From the NCBI GenBank assembly GCA_902517815.1, contig CABYED010000001.1, forward strand, positions 186,001 to 250,000: a DNA stretch of 64,000 nucleotides, written 5' to 3'. Positions 27,302 through 40,303 of this stretch are shown here, in pieces. Positions within the stretch are counted from its first letter, which is position 1. The number at the start of each line of letters is the position of its first letter. The translations under genes were made by a program, and so were the position numbers. Origin of the DNA: an uncultured SAR116 cluster alpha proteobacterium. Its GTDB lineage: Bacteria; Pseudomonadota; Alphaproteobacteria; Puniceispirillales; Marisalimonadaceae. The notes under the pieces are model-generated. The model was not told where the DNA came from. It did not search any database and worked only from the letters and a program-made list of their open reading frames with translations.

Positions 27302-28591
27302 ATGAAAAAAGACTTCAACTCAAATAACGAAAAGCTTGTTAATAAAGTTTTTGAAATACTAACAAAATTTAAAGACGACCCTAAAAAATTTGAGAATATA
27401 TTTACTGAGCTTTTTGAAAAAGATTTTGAAGTCCAGCTGAATAAAATAAGTAAACTTAAAAGTGGATTATTGAAAGGTTTAATAATATCTGTAAAAGCTT
27501 TATTTGATGTTAAGGGATATTATACAAAAGGTGGAACTAAGTTTCTAGAAACCGATATTTCTTTAAACGATGCAAAATGTATCTCTAATATTAGAAAAGC
27601 TGGTGGTTTACTTCTTGGACATACAAATATGACTGAACTTGCCTACTCAGGTTTAGGAATAAATCCTCATTATGGAACTCCAGATAACCCTTTTTATCCT
27701 GGTTCTGTGCCAGGTGGATCGACATCTGGTGGAGCTGTGTCTGTTGCTTTAGATTTGTCTGACATTGCTATAGGAACTGATACAGGAGGTTCAACGAGGA
27801 TACCAGCTGCTTTCACAGGAATTACAGGCTTCAAACCTACACAAGATAGTATTTCAAGAAATGGTGTGCTTACCCTCTCCAGTAGCCTAGATAGTGTTGG
27901 ATTAATGGCAAGAAACGTTGAACTTTGTACACTTGGCTACAATGCTATGAGAAAAAAAATAAATGCTAAAAAGGAAAAATTTCAAAATAAAAATCCAAAA
28001 TTAGTAATTCCTTCTAACTTTGGATTTGAAGATATAGACAATGAAATTAAAGTTGCTTTTGAATTAGCTAAGAAAAAAATTACTAAAAGTGGATACGAAG
28101 TCATTGAAATGAATGTGCCAGTTTTAGATTTATACAAAAAAGTGCCAATATGGCAATTCGCATCAGTAGAGTGTGCAACAGAATATTTTTATTTATATGA
28201 TCAAAAAAAACATTTAATTGATCCAAACGTATTAAGGAGAATAGAACGAGCAAATGAAGTTATGGCTGTTGAATATAATTTATTACAAAAAATTAGAGCA
28301 GATTTAATAGAGGAGTTTAACAAATTTTTAAAAAATAATTTTTTAATTATGCCAACTGTGACAATAAAACCACCTTTAGTAGAAAAATGTAAAGATAGTG
28401 AATTCTATGATAAAGCAAATTTAATATCGTTAAGAAACACAACTTTGGCTAATTATATGAATGGTTGTAGTATTTCTATACCTTATTTTGAAAACAAAAA
28501 ACCTATTGGGATTATGTTAAACGCAGCTACAAATGAAGATGATTATCTTTTGAGAATAAGCTCTGAAATAGAAAAAGTATTACAGAAATAA
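27302..28591 (+). CDS. Amidase-signature family amidohydrolase
   Basis: 429 residues of the amidase signature family. The Ser-cisSer-Lys triad is visible: K65 in ISVKALFDVKG, the cis-serine in PGGSTSGGA (140-142) and the nucleophile S164 in GTDTGGSTR. It hydrolyses an unknown amide; specificity cannot be told from the signature. It is not GatA, since the gatCAB context is absent and it is shorter. It lies 5 bases after rppH and stops one base before the end of the convergent atpC, with no terminator between. Confidence 0.87.
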   Translation: MKKDFNSNNEKLVNKVFEILTKFKDDPKKFENIFTELFEKDFEVQLNKISKLKSGLLKGLIISVKALFDVKGYYTKGGTKFLETDISLNDAKCISNIRKAGGLLLGHTNMTELAYSGLGINPHYGTPDNPFYPGSVPGGSTSGGAVSVALDLSDIAIGTDTGGSTRIPAAFTGITGFKPTQDSISRNGVLTLSSSLDSVGLMARNVELCTLGYNAMRKKINAKKEKFQNKNPKLVIPSNFGFEDIDNEIKVAFELAKKKITKSGYEVIEMNVPVLDLYKKVPIWQFASVECATEYFYLYDQKKHLIDPNVLRRIERANEVMAVEYNLLQKIRADLIEEFNKFLKNNFLIMPTVTIKPPLVEKCKDSEFYDKANLISLRNTTLANYMNGCSISIPYFENKKPIGIMLNAATNEDDYLLRISSEIEKVLQK

Positions 28592-28592
28592 A

Positions 28593-28991
28593 TTAACCTA
28601 TTTTATCTAAAACAGCCTTTATAAAAGACGAATTTTTTATTGCAAGATCTGCTATATTATGATCGTCATGATTTACTTGAGACTGATAGGCTATAAGTTT
28701 TTCCTCTAGAACTTGTTTGTTTGCTTTATCAATCTTTTCAGCTCTTTCTGCTAATATTGTAACTGTAGTTTCATTTATTTCGGCTATTCCACCATCTATC
28801 ATTATTTGTGATGAAATTTTGTTATCATTAAAAATATCAACCAAACCTCTATCCAGATTAGATATAACTTTAGAATGTCTTGGAAGGGCTCCGATTTGTC
28901 CATCTGATCCTGGAACGACAACCATTTCAACAGGTTCAGATACAATTATAGCTGAGGGTGTTACTACTTCTAAATTAGTTGTTTCTGCCAT
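28593..28991 (-). CDS. atpC: F1 ATP synthase subunit epsilon
   Basis: 132 residues with the epsilon beta-sandwich (EVVTPSAIIVSEPVEMVVVPGSDGQIGALPRHSKVI) and a short helical C-terminus. It couples rotation in the central stalk and inhibits ATP hydrolysis. It is the last gene of the minus-strand atpHAGDC operon, 29 bases after atpD. Confidence 0.95.
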   Translation of the reverse strand: MAETTNLEVVTPSAIIVSEPVEMVVVPGSDGQIGALPRHSKVISNLDRGLVDIFNDNKISSQIMIDGGIAEINETTVTILAERAEKIDKANKQVLEEKLIAYQSQVNHDDHNIADLAIKNSSFIKAVLDKIG

Positions 28992-29020
28992 TCATACCTC
29001 GTCTCAAAACGTTCAAAAAT

Positions 29021-30472
<1,452 letters not shown>

Positions 30473-30477
30473 TTATA

Positions 30478-31350
30478 TTATAGGGCTTCTGCACCTGAAA
30501 TAATTTCAATTAATTCTTTTGTAATGACAGCTTGTCTTGTTCTATTATATTGTAGAGTTAGATTATCTATCATCTCTCCCGCATTCCTAGTGGCATTATC
30601 CATAGCAGTCATTCTAGCAGCTAGTTCACTTGCTGTACTTTCAATTTGAGAACTATATAGTTGTGTAGCTAAATTTCGAGGTAATAGATCATTCAGTATT
30701 TCTTCTTCACTTGGTTCAAACTCATATATAGAACTAGAATCATTTTCATCATTTTCATCAATTTTAACTTCTACTGGGATAAGAGATTTAAAAGTAACTT
30801 CTTGAGTAATGGCAGAAACAAATTTATTAAATATTACTCTGCATACACCAAACTCATTATTTTCAAACAAATCAATTATTTTTTTTGCTAAAACTTCAGC
30901 ATCTGTATAATTAGGTTTTGCTGAATTTCCATCTATTTTTTCAACAAAGAAGTCACCAAATTCTCTATTGAGTGCATCAGCAGATTTTTTCCCTACCATG
31001 AGTAATTTAACATTTATACCATCGTCTTTTAGTTTTTTAATTTCAGACCTAACTGTTCTTGTAATTGATCCATTAAAACCACCGCATAATCCTCTATCTG
31101 CAGAAAAAACAACTAATAAATGTGTTTTAATATCTTCCTTACCACTGAGTAAATCTATAGAGCTTCCAATTGCTTTAGAAGAAATTTTGGATACAACACT
31201 GTCCATAAGAGAAGTGTATGGTCTCGAGGCTAATGCTTGCTCTTGAGCCTTTCGTAATTTAGCAGCCGCAACCATCTTCATTGCTGATGTAATTTTTTGT
31301 GTAGACTTGACTGAACCAATTCTATTTTTAAGGTCTTTTAAAGAAGGCAT
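30478..31350 (-). CDS. atpG: F1 ATP synthase subunit gamma
   Basis: 290 residues. The N-terminal MPSLKDLKNRIGSVKSTQKITSAMKMVAAAKLRKAQ and the C-terminal TASELAARMTAMDNATRNAGEMI and TRQAVITKELIEIISGAEAL coiled-coil halves are diagnostic. It is the rotating central stalk. It lies 28 bases downstream of atpA. Confidence 0.98.
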   Translation of the reverse strand: MPSLKDLKNRIGSVKSTQKITSAMKMVAAAKLRKAQEQALASRPYTSLMDSVVSKISSKAIGSSIDLLSGKEDIKTHLLVVFSADRGLCGGFNGSITRTVRSEIKKLKDDGINVKLLMVGKKSADALNREFGDFFVEKIDGNSAKPNYTDAEVLAKKIIDLFENNEFGVCRVIFNKFVSAITQEVTFKSLIPVEVKIDENDENDSSSIYEFEPSEEEILNDLLPRNLATQLYSSQIESTASELAARMTAMDNATRNAGEMIDNLTLQYNRTRQAVITKELIEIISGAEAL

Positions 31351-31378
31351 TAACCTAATCCTTACTAATTCAAATTAT

Positions 31379-32914
31379 CTAAGCAAAATTCTTTACTAAC
31401 TCGTCTAGTGTGTCTTTAAGAGCTTTTTCAGTATCATCTGAAATAGACTTATCTTTTCTTATAGATTCTAGAATGTTTGAGCCCTTTGAATTTAATTTTT
31501 GGATAAGTGACTGTTCAAATTCACCAATTTTTTGTGTTGGGATTTGGTCTAAATATCCTTTCACTCCAGCAAAAATAACGGCCACCTGTTCTTCAACATC
31601 CATTGGAGAATATTGAGGTTGTTTAAGTAATTCAGTTAACCTTTCGCCTCTTGATAAAAGTTGCCTTGTTGAAGCATCCATATCAGAAGCAAATTGTGCG
31701 AAAGCAGCCATTTCTCGATATTGTGCTAAGTCTAACTTTATAGTACCGGCAACTTGTTTCATTGCTTTAATCTGAGCGGCGGATCCAACTCTTGAAACAG
31801 ATAAACCGACGTTAACAGCTGGCCTAATACCTTTATAAAAAAGCTCAGTTTCTAGAAAAATTTGACCATCTGTAATTGAAATAACATTGGTTGGAATAAA
31901 TGCGGAAACGTCACCACCTTGTGTTTCAATTATTGGAAGGGCTGTTAGAGATCCAGATCCATTTTCTCCATTTAATTTTGCGGCTCTTTCAAGCAAACGA
32001 GAATGTAAATAAAACACATCACCAGGATAAGCTTCTCTTCCTGGAGGTCTTCTTAAAAGGAGAGACATTTGTCTATAGGCGACTGCTTGTTTGGATAAAT
32101 CATCATAAACAACAACAGCGTGCATTCCATTATCCCTAAAAAATTCTCCCATAGCAGCTGCAGAATAAGGTGCAAGAAATTGCATAGGAGCTGGATCAGA
32201 TGCCGTGGCCGCTACTACAATTGAATACTCTAAAGCCCCCCTTTCCTCTAAAGTTTTAACAATTTGTGCTACTGTTGATCTTTTTTGACCAACTGCCACA
32301 TAAATACAAAACAGTTTTTTAGTATCGTCTTTACCAGCCTTATCATTAGTACTCTTTTGATTTAAAAAAGTATCTATTGCAATAGCTGTTTTGCCTGTTT
32401 GTCTGTCTCCAATAATAAGCTCTCTCTGCCCTCTTCCAACAGGAATAAGGGAATCGATTGCTTTCAAACCAGTTTGCATAGGTTCGCTTACTGATTCTCT
32501 TGGCATAATACCTGGAGCTTTAGTCTCAACCCTTGATCTTTTAACATTTTTAAGAGCACCCTTTCCATCTATAGGATTTCCAAGTGCATCAACAACTCTT
32601 CCTAAGAGACCTTTACCAATTGGCACGTCAACAATTGAACCTGTTCTTTTGACAACGTCACCTTCTTTAATTGTTTTATCATTACCAAATATAACTACGC
32701 CGACATTATCTCTTTCAAGATTTAAAGCCATACCAGCAATACCACCAGGAAACTCTACCATTTCACCAGCTTGGATCTGATCAAGCCCGTATACACGCGC
32801 AATTCCATCACCTACTGATAAAACCTTACCAACTTCTGTAATTTCAGCATCAGCGCCAAAATTTTCGATCTGATCTTTTAATATTGTTGATATTTCTGCT
32901 GCACGAATATCCAT
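31379..32914 (-). CDS. atpA: F1 ATP synthase subunit alpha
   Basis: 511 residues, standard. Walker [15 protein letters not shown] near residue 170, the region [21 protein letters not shown] and the arginine-finger segment [13 protein letters not shown] are present. It forms the non-catalytic nucleotide sites. Its ATG overlaps the TAA of atpH by one base. Confidence 0.99.
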   Translation of the reverse strand: MDIRAAEISTILKDQIENFGADAEITEVGKVLSVGDGIARVYGLDQIQAGEMVEFPGGIAGMALNLERDNVGVVIFGNDKTIKEGDVVKRTGSIVDVPIGKGLLGRVVDALGNPIDGKGALKNVKRSRVETKAPGIMPRESVSEPMQTGLKAIDSLIPVGRGQRELIIGDRQTGKTAIAIDTFLNQKSTNDKAGKDDTKKLFCIYVAVGQKRSTVAQIVKTLEERGALEYSIVVAATASDPAPMQFLAPYSAAAMGEFFRDNGMHAVVVYDDLSKQAVAYRQMSLLLRRPPGREAYPGDVFYLHSRLLERAAKLNGENGSGSLTALPIIETQGGDVSAFIPTNVISITDGQIFLETELFYKGIRPAVNVGLSVSRVGSAAQIKAMKQVAGTIKLDLAQYREMAAFAQFASDMDASTRQLLSRGERLTELLKQPQYSPMDVEEQVAVIFAGVKGYLDQIPTQKIGEFEQSLIQKLNSKGSNILESIRKDKSISDDTEKALKDTLDELVKNFA

Positions 32915-33465
32915 TAGTTTGTACCTCTCATAGCTATTTCAAGCCTATTTAATTTAGTTTTTAGTGAGTTATCTATCATTTTGGAACCTATTTTGACAAT
33001 AAGACCTCCAATCAAACTTTCATCAACGCTTGCTGATAATATTATTTTTTTAATACCTGTTGCTTCAGATATTGCTGATACAACTTTTTTTTGTTGATCC
33101 TGGTCAAGTTTAAAAGAGGATGTAACTTCAGCTTTAACCTCACCATTAATTCTAGATACCTCTGATAAAAAGTCATCTATTACTTCGTTAATTAATAATA
33201 ATCTTCCATTATTTGCCAAAGTTCCGAAAAATTTGATGGTTAATTTTTGGGCTTTAGCTTTATTTAAAATTTTAAGTATTGATTTTTGTTTTTCAGATTT
33301 AGATACAGCTGGTGATTTGATTAAATTAGACAAAGAATTGTTTTCTACAAGCAACTTTTTTAGGCCAATAAAGTCATCAACAATTTTTGTTAAAATCTTT
33401 TTTTCTTCAGCTAATTCATATAAAGCTTTAGCATATCTACCTGACAAACCAGATGAAACGCTCAT
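32914..33465 (-). CDS. atpH: F1 ATP synthase subunit delta
   Basis: 183 residues with the OSCP/delta N-terminal helical domain ([17 protein letters not shown]) and the C-terminal conserved segment ([32 protein letters not shown]). It links F1 to the peripheral stalk. It begins the F1 operon; the F0 genes are not in this window, which is usual for alphaproteobacteria. Confidence 0.96.
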   Translation of the reverse strand: MSVSSGLSGRYAKALYELAEEKKILTKIVDDFIGLKKLLVENNSLSNLIKSPAVSKSEKQKSILKILNKAKAQKLTIKFFGTLANNGRLLLINEVIDDFLSEVSRINGEVKAEVTSSFKLDQDQQKKVVSAISEATGIKKIILSASVDESLIGGLIVKIGSKMIDNSLKTKLNRLEIAMRGTN

Positions 33466-33558
33466 CTTAATACTTCCTTTTAAGTAAATAAATAATAAGG
33501 ATTGCTACCACAGCATTCATATCATTGCAAGTAACAAGGGCACCAAATTGAATTAATT

Positions 33559-35793
33559 TTACATAAAAGAAAATGGGTCAATATCTATGGTTAACCTAAT
33601 ATGGTTTGGTGTGTTGATTTTTCTTGTCCAATTCAGAATTACATCTTGTATATTTACATTTTTATCAGATTTTATTAAAAATCTTCTTCTAAATCTCCCC
33701 CTTAAAAAATATATTGGTGCAGGGGCAGGCCCAAAAATCTTAACATTTTTAAAAAATGGTGCTAATTTCAACAATTCTGATGAAAAAATTTCTAATTTTC
33801 TCTCTAATCTCGATGACAATATTATAGATGCTAACCTACCATAAGGTGGCATATTAGCGTATTGTCTTGACACTAACTCTTTATCAAAAAATTCATTTCT
33901 ATTATTTTTGGAAATTGCATTGATTATTGGATTTTTAGTATCAAAAGTCTGAATTAGAACAACACCTTTGTCTTCTTCTTTTTTTGAGTGTCTGCCTGAT
34001 CTTCCTGATACTTGCTGTAAAATCTGAAAAGTTCTCTCTGATGCTCTCAAATCACCACCAGACAATCCAACATCACTATCGACAATACCAACTAATTTTA
34101 AATTTGGAAAATCGTGACCTTTGGCAATCATTTGTGTTCCTATAATAATATCTACTTTGTTATTTTTTATTTTTTCAACTGTGTCATTCAGTATATTAAT
34201 ATTATTCATAGTATCACTTGATAATACTATTAATCTTGCCTCAGGAAAAATTTCTTTAATCTCTTCTTCGATTCGTTCAACTCCAGGACCACAAGCTTTA
34301 ATTTGATCTTCAACGCCACATTTCTTACAAACATTTTCAAATATTTTTGAATATCCACAATGGTGACAAACTAATATATTTTTAGATCTATGCTCAACTA
34401 ACCAGGAATCACAATTAATACACTTAATTTTATCTCCGCATGAATTGCAAATTGATAAGGGCGCATAACCTCTTCTGTTTAAAAATAATAAACTTTGTTC
34501 TTTATTCTTTAATTTACTTTCTAGTTCACCTACAAGCAAGGGAGATAGCCATTTTCCTTTATCAGGTGGGTAGGCAATTAAATCAATTAGTTTGATATGG
34601 GGTAAAGTTGCCCCCGTTGCTCTTTTTGGCAAAATTAAATGAATATATTTACCATTTTTTGCATTGTAAAATGTTTCTAATGACGGAGTTGCAGAAGCTA
34701 AAACTATTGGAGCCGAAGATCTTGTAGACCTGTAGATAGCCATATCTCTAGCATTATACCTAACGTTTTCTTCTTGTTTAAAAGCTTGTTCATGTTCTTC
34801 ATCAACGATAATTAAACCTAAATTTGAAATAGGAATCATTAGCGCTGATCTTGCTCCTACAATAACTCCTGCCGTACCGTGTAATGCAGACAACCAAATT
34901 TTTTTCTTTTTTTTGTTTGTTATCTCAGAATTCCAAACTAATGGAGCAAAAGAAAATTTTTTCAAAAATCTTTTTCCCCAATCCGGCGTCAAAACTATTT
35001 CTGGAAGCAAAATTAATGCTTGCTTACCTTGATCTAAACATGTCCTAACTGTTTCAAAGTAAGTTTCAGTTTTACCAGAACCTGGGACCCCATCAAGTAA
35101 GAAACAATTTGATTTTTTCTTAATAATTGAATCATTGATTGTATCTACAGCAAATTTTTGATCTAAATTTAAATAATTATAATTTTTTTTATTTTCCTCA
35201 GAGTTTTTTGAAAACCAGGAATCTAAATTTAGTGTTTTGCAGACTTTCTTTTCTTGTATCAGTTTTTTTTTGGCCATATCTCTCAAAATTGCTTTTGAAA
35301 CGCCCGTTTCTCTAATAATATCATTTTGTGATTTTCCTATATCAAAATTTAATAGAAAATCTAAGACTAACTTTCGTTTGTATGTAATTTTTATTTTTTC
35401 AAATCCGTTTATCTCATTTTCATTTGGATAATTACTTTTATAAATTTTTTCATAATCAGGAGAAGTAATAGCTTCTATTGGAGATAATATCATTTTCAAA
35501 ACCAAACCTTTAAAGACACAATACCAACTTGCTAAAAAATTCATTAATTCAATTGAAGGTTTTGGTATTGGTTCAAGATCATAAACTTGGAGAACTGTTT
35601 TCAATTTTGTTTCAGGTATGGTTTTAGTACCATCACCAATAATTATACCTACTATTTTTTTTTTTCCGAAAGGTACTAAAACTATTTGACCAACACTAAA
35701 ATTGGTATTTTTATCTTCTAAAACGTAGTCAAATGGTTCGTTGAAAGGCCCACTAACTAAGACAGACACTTCTTTTGAATTTACATTTTTCAT
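33559..35793 (-). CDS. priA: Primosomal replication helicase PriA
   Basis: 744 residues. An N-terminal DNA-binding domain precedes a superfamily 2 helicase: Walker A GVPGSGKTET near residue 237, Walker B IIVDEEHEQAFKQEE near 330, motif III SATPSLE, and RGYAPLSICNSCGD starting the zinc-binding insertion with four CxxC pairs. It restarts collapsed replication forks. The priA-atpH adjacency, 93 bases apart on the same strand, is typical of alphaproteobacteria. Confidence 0.97.
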   Translation of the reverse strand: MKNVNSKEVSVLVSGPFNEPFDYVLEDKNTNFSVGQIVLVPFGKKKIVGIIIGDGTKTIPETKLKTVLQVYDLEPIPKPSIELMNFLASWYCVFKGLVLKMILSPIEAITSPDYEKIYKSNYPNENEINGFEKIKITYKRKLVLDFLLNFDIGKSQNDIIRETGVSKAILRDMAKKKLIQEKKVCKTLNLDSWFSKNSEENKKNYNYLNLDQKFAVDTINDSIIKKKSNCFLLDGVPGSGKTETYFETVRTCLDQGKQALILLPEIVLTPDWGKRFLKKFSFAPLVWNSEITNKKKKKIWLSALHGTAGVIVGARSALMIPISNLGLIIVDEEHEQAFKQEENVRYNARDMAIYRSTRSSAPIVLASATPSLETFYNAKNGKYIHLILPKRATGATLPHIKLIDLIAYPPDKGKWLSPLLVGELESKLKNKEQSLLFLNRRGYAPLSICNSCGDKIKCINCDSWLVEHRSKNILVCHHCGYSKIFENVCKKCGVEDQIKACGPGVERIEEEIKEIFPEARLIVLSSDTMNNINILNDTVEKIKNNKVDIIIGTQMIAKGHDFPNLKLVGIVDSDVGLSGGDLRASERTFQILQQVSGRSGRHSKKEEDKGVVLIQTFDTKNPIINAISKNNRNEFFDKELVSRQYANMPPYGRLASIILSSRLERKLEIFSSELLKLAPFFKNVKIFGPAPAPIYFLRGRFRRRFLIKSDKNVNIQDVILNWTRKINTPNHIRLTIDIDPFSFM

Positions 35794-35908
35794 TTACTAT
35801 CTTTATGAAATAAGTTTTAAGCTAAATATAGTTATAATTTTTAAATAGTGTATTATAAATAATAATTAATGAAATATTTATACTTCAAAAAAGTTAAAAG
35901 GATACGAG

Positions 35909-36562
35909 ATGCAATTATTTATAGACACCGCTGAGATTGAGGAAATTAAATCGTTGAATATTACTGGGTTAATTGATGGTGTTACTACTAACCCGTCTTT
36001 AATAGCCAAATCTGGAAGAAATATAATTAGTACTATTGAAGAAATTTGTAATGAAGTGTCAGGACCAGTAAGTGCAGAAGTCACCGCAACAGATTTTGAT
36101 AATATGATACTAGAAGGTAAAAAACTTTCTTCAATAGCTCAAAATGTTGCAATTAAGGTTCCTTTAACATTTGATGGTTTAAGAACGTGCAAAGCATTTT
36201 CTGACGATGGTATTATGGTTAATGTCACCTTATGTTTTAGTGCGGCTCAAGCCCTATTAGCCGCAAAAGCAGGTGCAACTTTTATATCTCCTTTTATAGG
36301 AAGATTAGATGACATTGGTGCTGATGGAATGAATTTAATCTCTGAAATTACTGAGATCTACGATATTCATGGATTTGATACTAAAGTTCTAGCTGCTTCA
36401 ATAAGGAGTGTTCAAGACATCATAGATTCTGCTAAATTAGGTGCAGATGTTGCTACAGTACCACCAAAATTTTTAAAATCTATGTATAACCATCCTCTAA
36501 CTGATAGAGGTTTATCGGATTTTCTATCCGATTGGAAAAAAACAGGACAATCAATTTTGTAA
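35909..36562 (+). CDS. tal: Transaldolase-like fructose-6-phosphate aldolase
   Basis: 217 residues, the short single-domain form. The start [30 protein letters not shown] and the Schiff-base lysine in [13 protein letters not shown] near residue 86 place it in the transaldolase/FSA group. It moves a three-carbon unit in the pentose phosphate pathway, or cleaves fructose-6-phosphate; sequence alone does not separate the two. AAAAGGA precedes the ATG. It is divergent from priA and 5 bases before xerC. Confidence 0.92.
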   Translation: MQLFIDTAEIEEIKSLNITGLIDGVTTNPSLIAKSGRNIISTIEEICNEVSGPVSAEVTATDFDNMILEGKKLSSIAQNVAIKVPLTFDGLRTCKAFSDDGIMVNVTLCFSAAQALLAAKAGATFISPFIGRLDDIGADGMNLISEITEIYDIHGFDTKVLAASIRSVQDIIDSAKLGADVATVPPKFLKSMYNHPLTDRGLSDFLSDWKKTGQSIL

Positions 36563-36567
36563 TATAT

Positions 36568-37479
36568 ATGGAAGAATTGAACAAAAATAATATCTCTAAA
36601 AATAATACAATTTTATCCTGGATAAAAGATCTAGAAACAATTCGTGGTTATGGGGAACATACTTTAGATGCATACAAAAGAGATGTATTAGAATTTTCAA
36701 ATTTTTGTACTGACAAAAATTATAAATTCTTGTCACCAGATAAATATATTTTTAGAGAATTTTTGTCAGTTTTATCTGAAAGACAATTATCTCGGCCAAC
36801 AGTCGCTAGAAAAGTATCAAGTTTAAAAAATTTTTACAAATTCCTTATAAGAGATAAAGTTATTTCTTCACTCGACATGTCCATCTTCAAAAGTCCAAAA
36901 CTTAAAAGATCATTTCCAAAGTCCATAGAGTCAGATCTAGTAGCGCAGGCTTTAGAATCAATTATGAATGATGAATCTGATCACTGGGTTAATCTGCGAG
37001 ACAGGGCAGTTTTACTTCTATTGTATGGCTCAGGTTTAAGAATAAGTGAGGCGTTATCCTTAAAAAGAAAAGACGCACCTAATGGGGAGTGGTTAAGAGT
37101 AAAAGGTAAAGGTAACAAATATCGAGATGTACCTCTTTTACCAATTATTTGTGAAGGAGTTAGAGAATATATAGATCATTGTCCTTTTGATACTAATGGT
37201 GATGAGCCGCTTTTTTTGGGAAAACGAGGCGGAGAATTATCTCCAAGAATTATTCAAAGAAGAGTAGAAAATCTGAGGTATGAATTGGGCTTACCATCCC
37301 ATACTACTCCTCATGCTTTACGGCATGCATTCGCCACTCATTTATTATCTGGTGGCGCAGATTTAAGAGCTATACAACAATTGCTAGGCCACTCCAGCCT
37401 TTCAACCACCCAAAGATATACAGATGTAAACGAAGCAGAACTTTTGAGATTACATAAAGCAATACATCCACGCTCATAA
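36568..37479 (+). CDS. xerC: Tyrosine recombinase XerC
   Basis: 303 residues from the ATG at 36568; a TTG upstream inside tal would add 12 unlikely residues. The SAM-like N-terminal domain (IRGYGEHTLDAYKRDV) is followed by the catalytic domain with Arg in YGSGLRISEAL, His-x-x-Arg in HALRHAFATHLL, His in LLGHSSLSTTQRY and the nucleophilic tyrosine in RYTDV. It resolves chromosome dimers at dif. It is distinct from phage integrases by length and by its position next to priA. A bidirectional terminator follows. Confidence 0.93.
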   Translation: MEELNKNNISKNNTILSWIKDLETIRGYGEHTLDAYKRDVLEFSNFCTDKNYKFLSPDKYIFREFLSVLSERQLSRPTVARKVSSLKNFYKFLIRDKVISSLDMSIFKSPKLKRSFPKSIESDLVAQALESIMNDESDHWVNLRDRAVLLLLYGSGLRISEALSLKRKDAPNGEWLRVKGKGNKYRDVPLLPIICEGVREYIDHCPFDTNGDEPLFLGKRGGELSPRIIQRRVENLRYELGLPSHTTPHALRHAFATHLLSGGADLRAIQQLLGHSSLSTTQRYTDVNEAELLRLHKAIHPRS

Positions 37480-37481
37480 AA

Positions 37482-37510
37482 AAGGCGATTTAATATAATC
37501 AAATCGCCTT
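37482..37510. terminator. Bidirectional terminator between xerC and katG
   Basis: Perfect 10-bp stem AAGGCGATTT (37482-37491) with AAATCGCCTT (37501-37510), a 9-base loop, A-run before and T-rich sequence after. It can end both the plus-strand xerC transcript and the minus-strand katG transcript. Confidence 0.8.
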
Positions 37511-37534
37511 CTTGAAAAATCATTATCTATCTGA

Positions 37535-39740
<2,206 letters not shown>

Positions 39741-39744
39741 GTAG

Positions 39745-39761
39745 TTTAGAACGATTTTAAA
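39745..39761. promoter_or_regulatory. Irr-type (ICE-like) operator upstream of katG
   Basis: The 17-base site TTTAGAACGATTTTAAA matches the alphaproteobacterial Irr/ICE consensus TTTAGAA-N3-TTCTAAA at 13 of 14 defined bases. It lies just upstream of the katG -35 and in the 100-bp gap between irr and katG. The consensus is from established knowledge of Irr regulons; binding here is inferred. Confidence 0.6.
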
Positions 39762-39770
39762 GTAAAAAAA

Positions 39771-40169
39771 TCAAATTTTCTTCTTAATTTTTATTAATAC
39801 CTCAACACCGTTATTAAGATAACCTTGAGGAATTTTTGGAAGCTTGCGTAAGTTAACTTCATCATTTTCAATGTCAATTAATTCACCTGTTTCTTCGTCT
39901 AAAAAATGATGGTGCTGATTTATATTTGTGTCAAAAATAGCTGTGTCTTTGGAAGATTCAACTTGTTTAATAAGACCACAATTTCTAAATTTTTTAAGGC
40001 AATTATAAATTGTAGCTATAGACATTGAATTACCCGAAGAATTTATTTCGTTCTGTAGATTTTCAGCAGTGAAATGTCTATTAATACCATCTAAAAGGAT
40101 GTCTGCAATTATCATCCTCTGTTTAGTAGGTCTTAGACCAGCTTTCCTTAATTTTTCTTTATTATTCAT
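39771..40169 (-). CDS. irr: Irr-type Fur-family regulator
   Basis: 132 residues. The winged-helix N-terminus (KAGLRPTKQRMIIADILL, then SIATIYNCLKKFRNCGLI) is followed by FDTNINQHHHFLDEETGELIDIE, the His-rich haem/metal stretch (H86-H88) that marks Irr rather than Fur, PerR or Zur. The CxxC pairs of structural-zinc Fur proteins are absent. Irr senses haem and controls iron and haem genes in alphaproteobacteria. It lies just upstream of katG, a haem enzyme, on the same strand, with Irr-like and Fur-like sites in both promoters. A PerR-like peroxide role is the main alternative. Confidence 0.8.
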   Translation of the reverse strand: MNNKEKLRKAGLRPTKQRMIIADILLDGINRHFTAENLQNEINSSGNSMSIATIYNCLKKFRNCGLIKQVESSKDTAIFDTNINQHHHFLDEETGELIDIENDEVNLRKLPKIPQGYLNNGVEVLIKIKKKI

Positions 40170-40189
40170 GAAATAATTATTACACTAAT

Positions 40190-40204
40190 TGATAGTAATT
40201 CTCA
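40190..40204. promoter_or_regulatory. Fur-family operator upstream of irr
   Basis: TGATAGTAATTCTCA is a 7-1-7 inverted repeat matching the Fur-box core TGATAAT-N-ATTATCA at 12 of 14 defined positions (read on the opposite strand TGAGAAT-T-ACTATCA). It sits about 20 bases upstream of the irr start codon, so autoregulation is likely. Confidence 0.45.
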
Positions 40205-40303
40205 ATAAACAATTAATTTATTGTATTATTGAGCCTTTTTGTTCTTTCAAGCTTTACGTAAGTCAAATAAAATGTGATCTTCTTCATATTAAGAGGAGAA
40301 AAT

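Noticed and set aside
32391-32780. 129-codon open frame opposite atpA
   Set aside because: It is the antisense shadow of a highly conserved gene with no independent coding signs.
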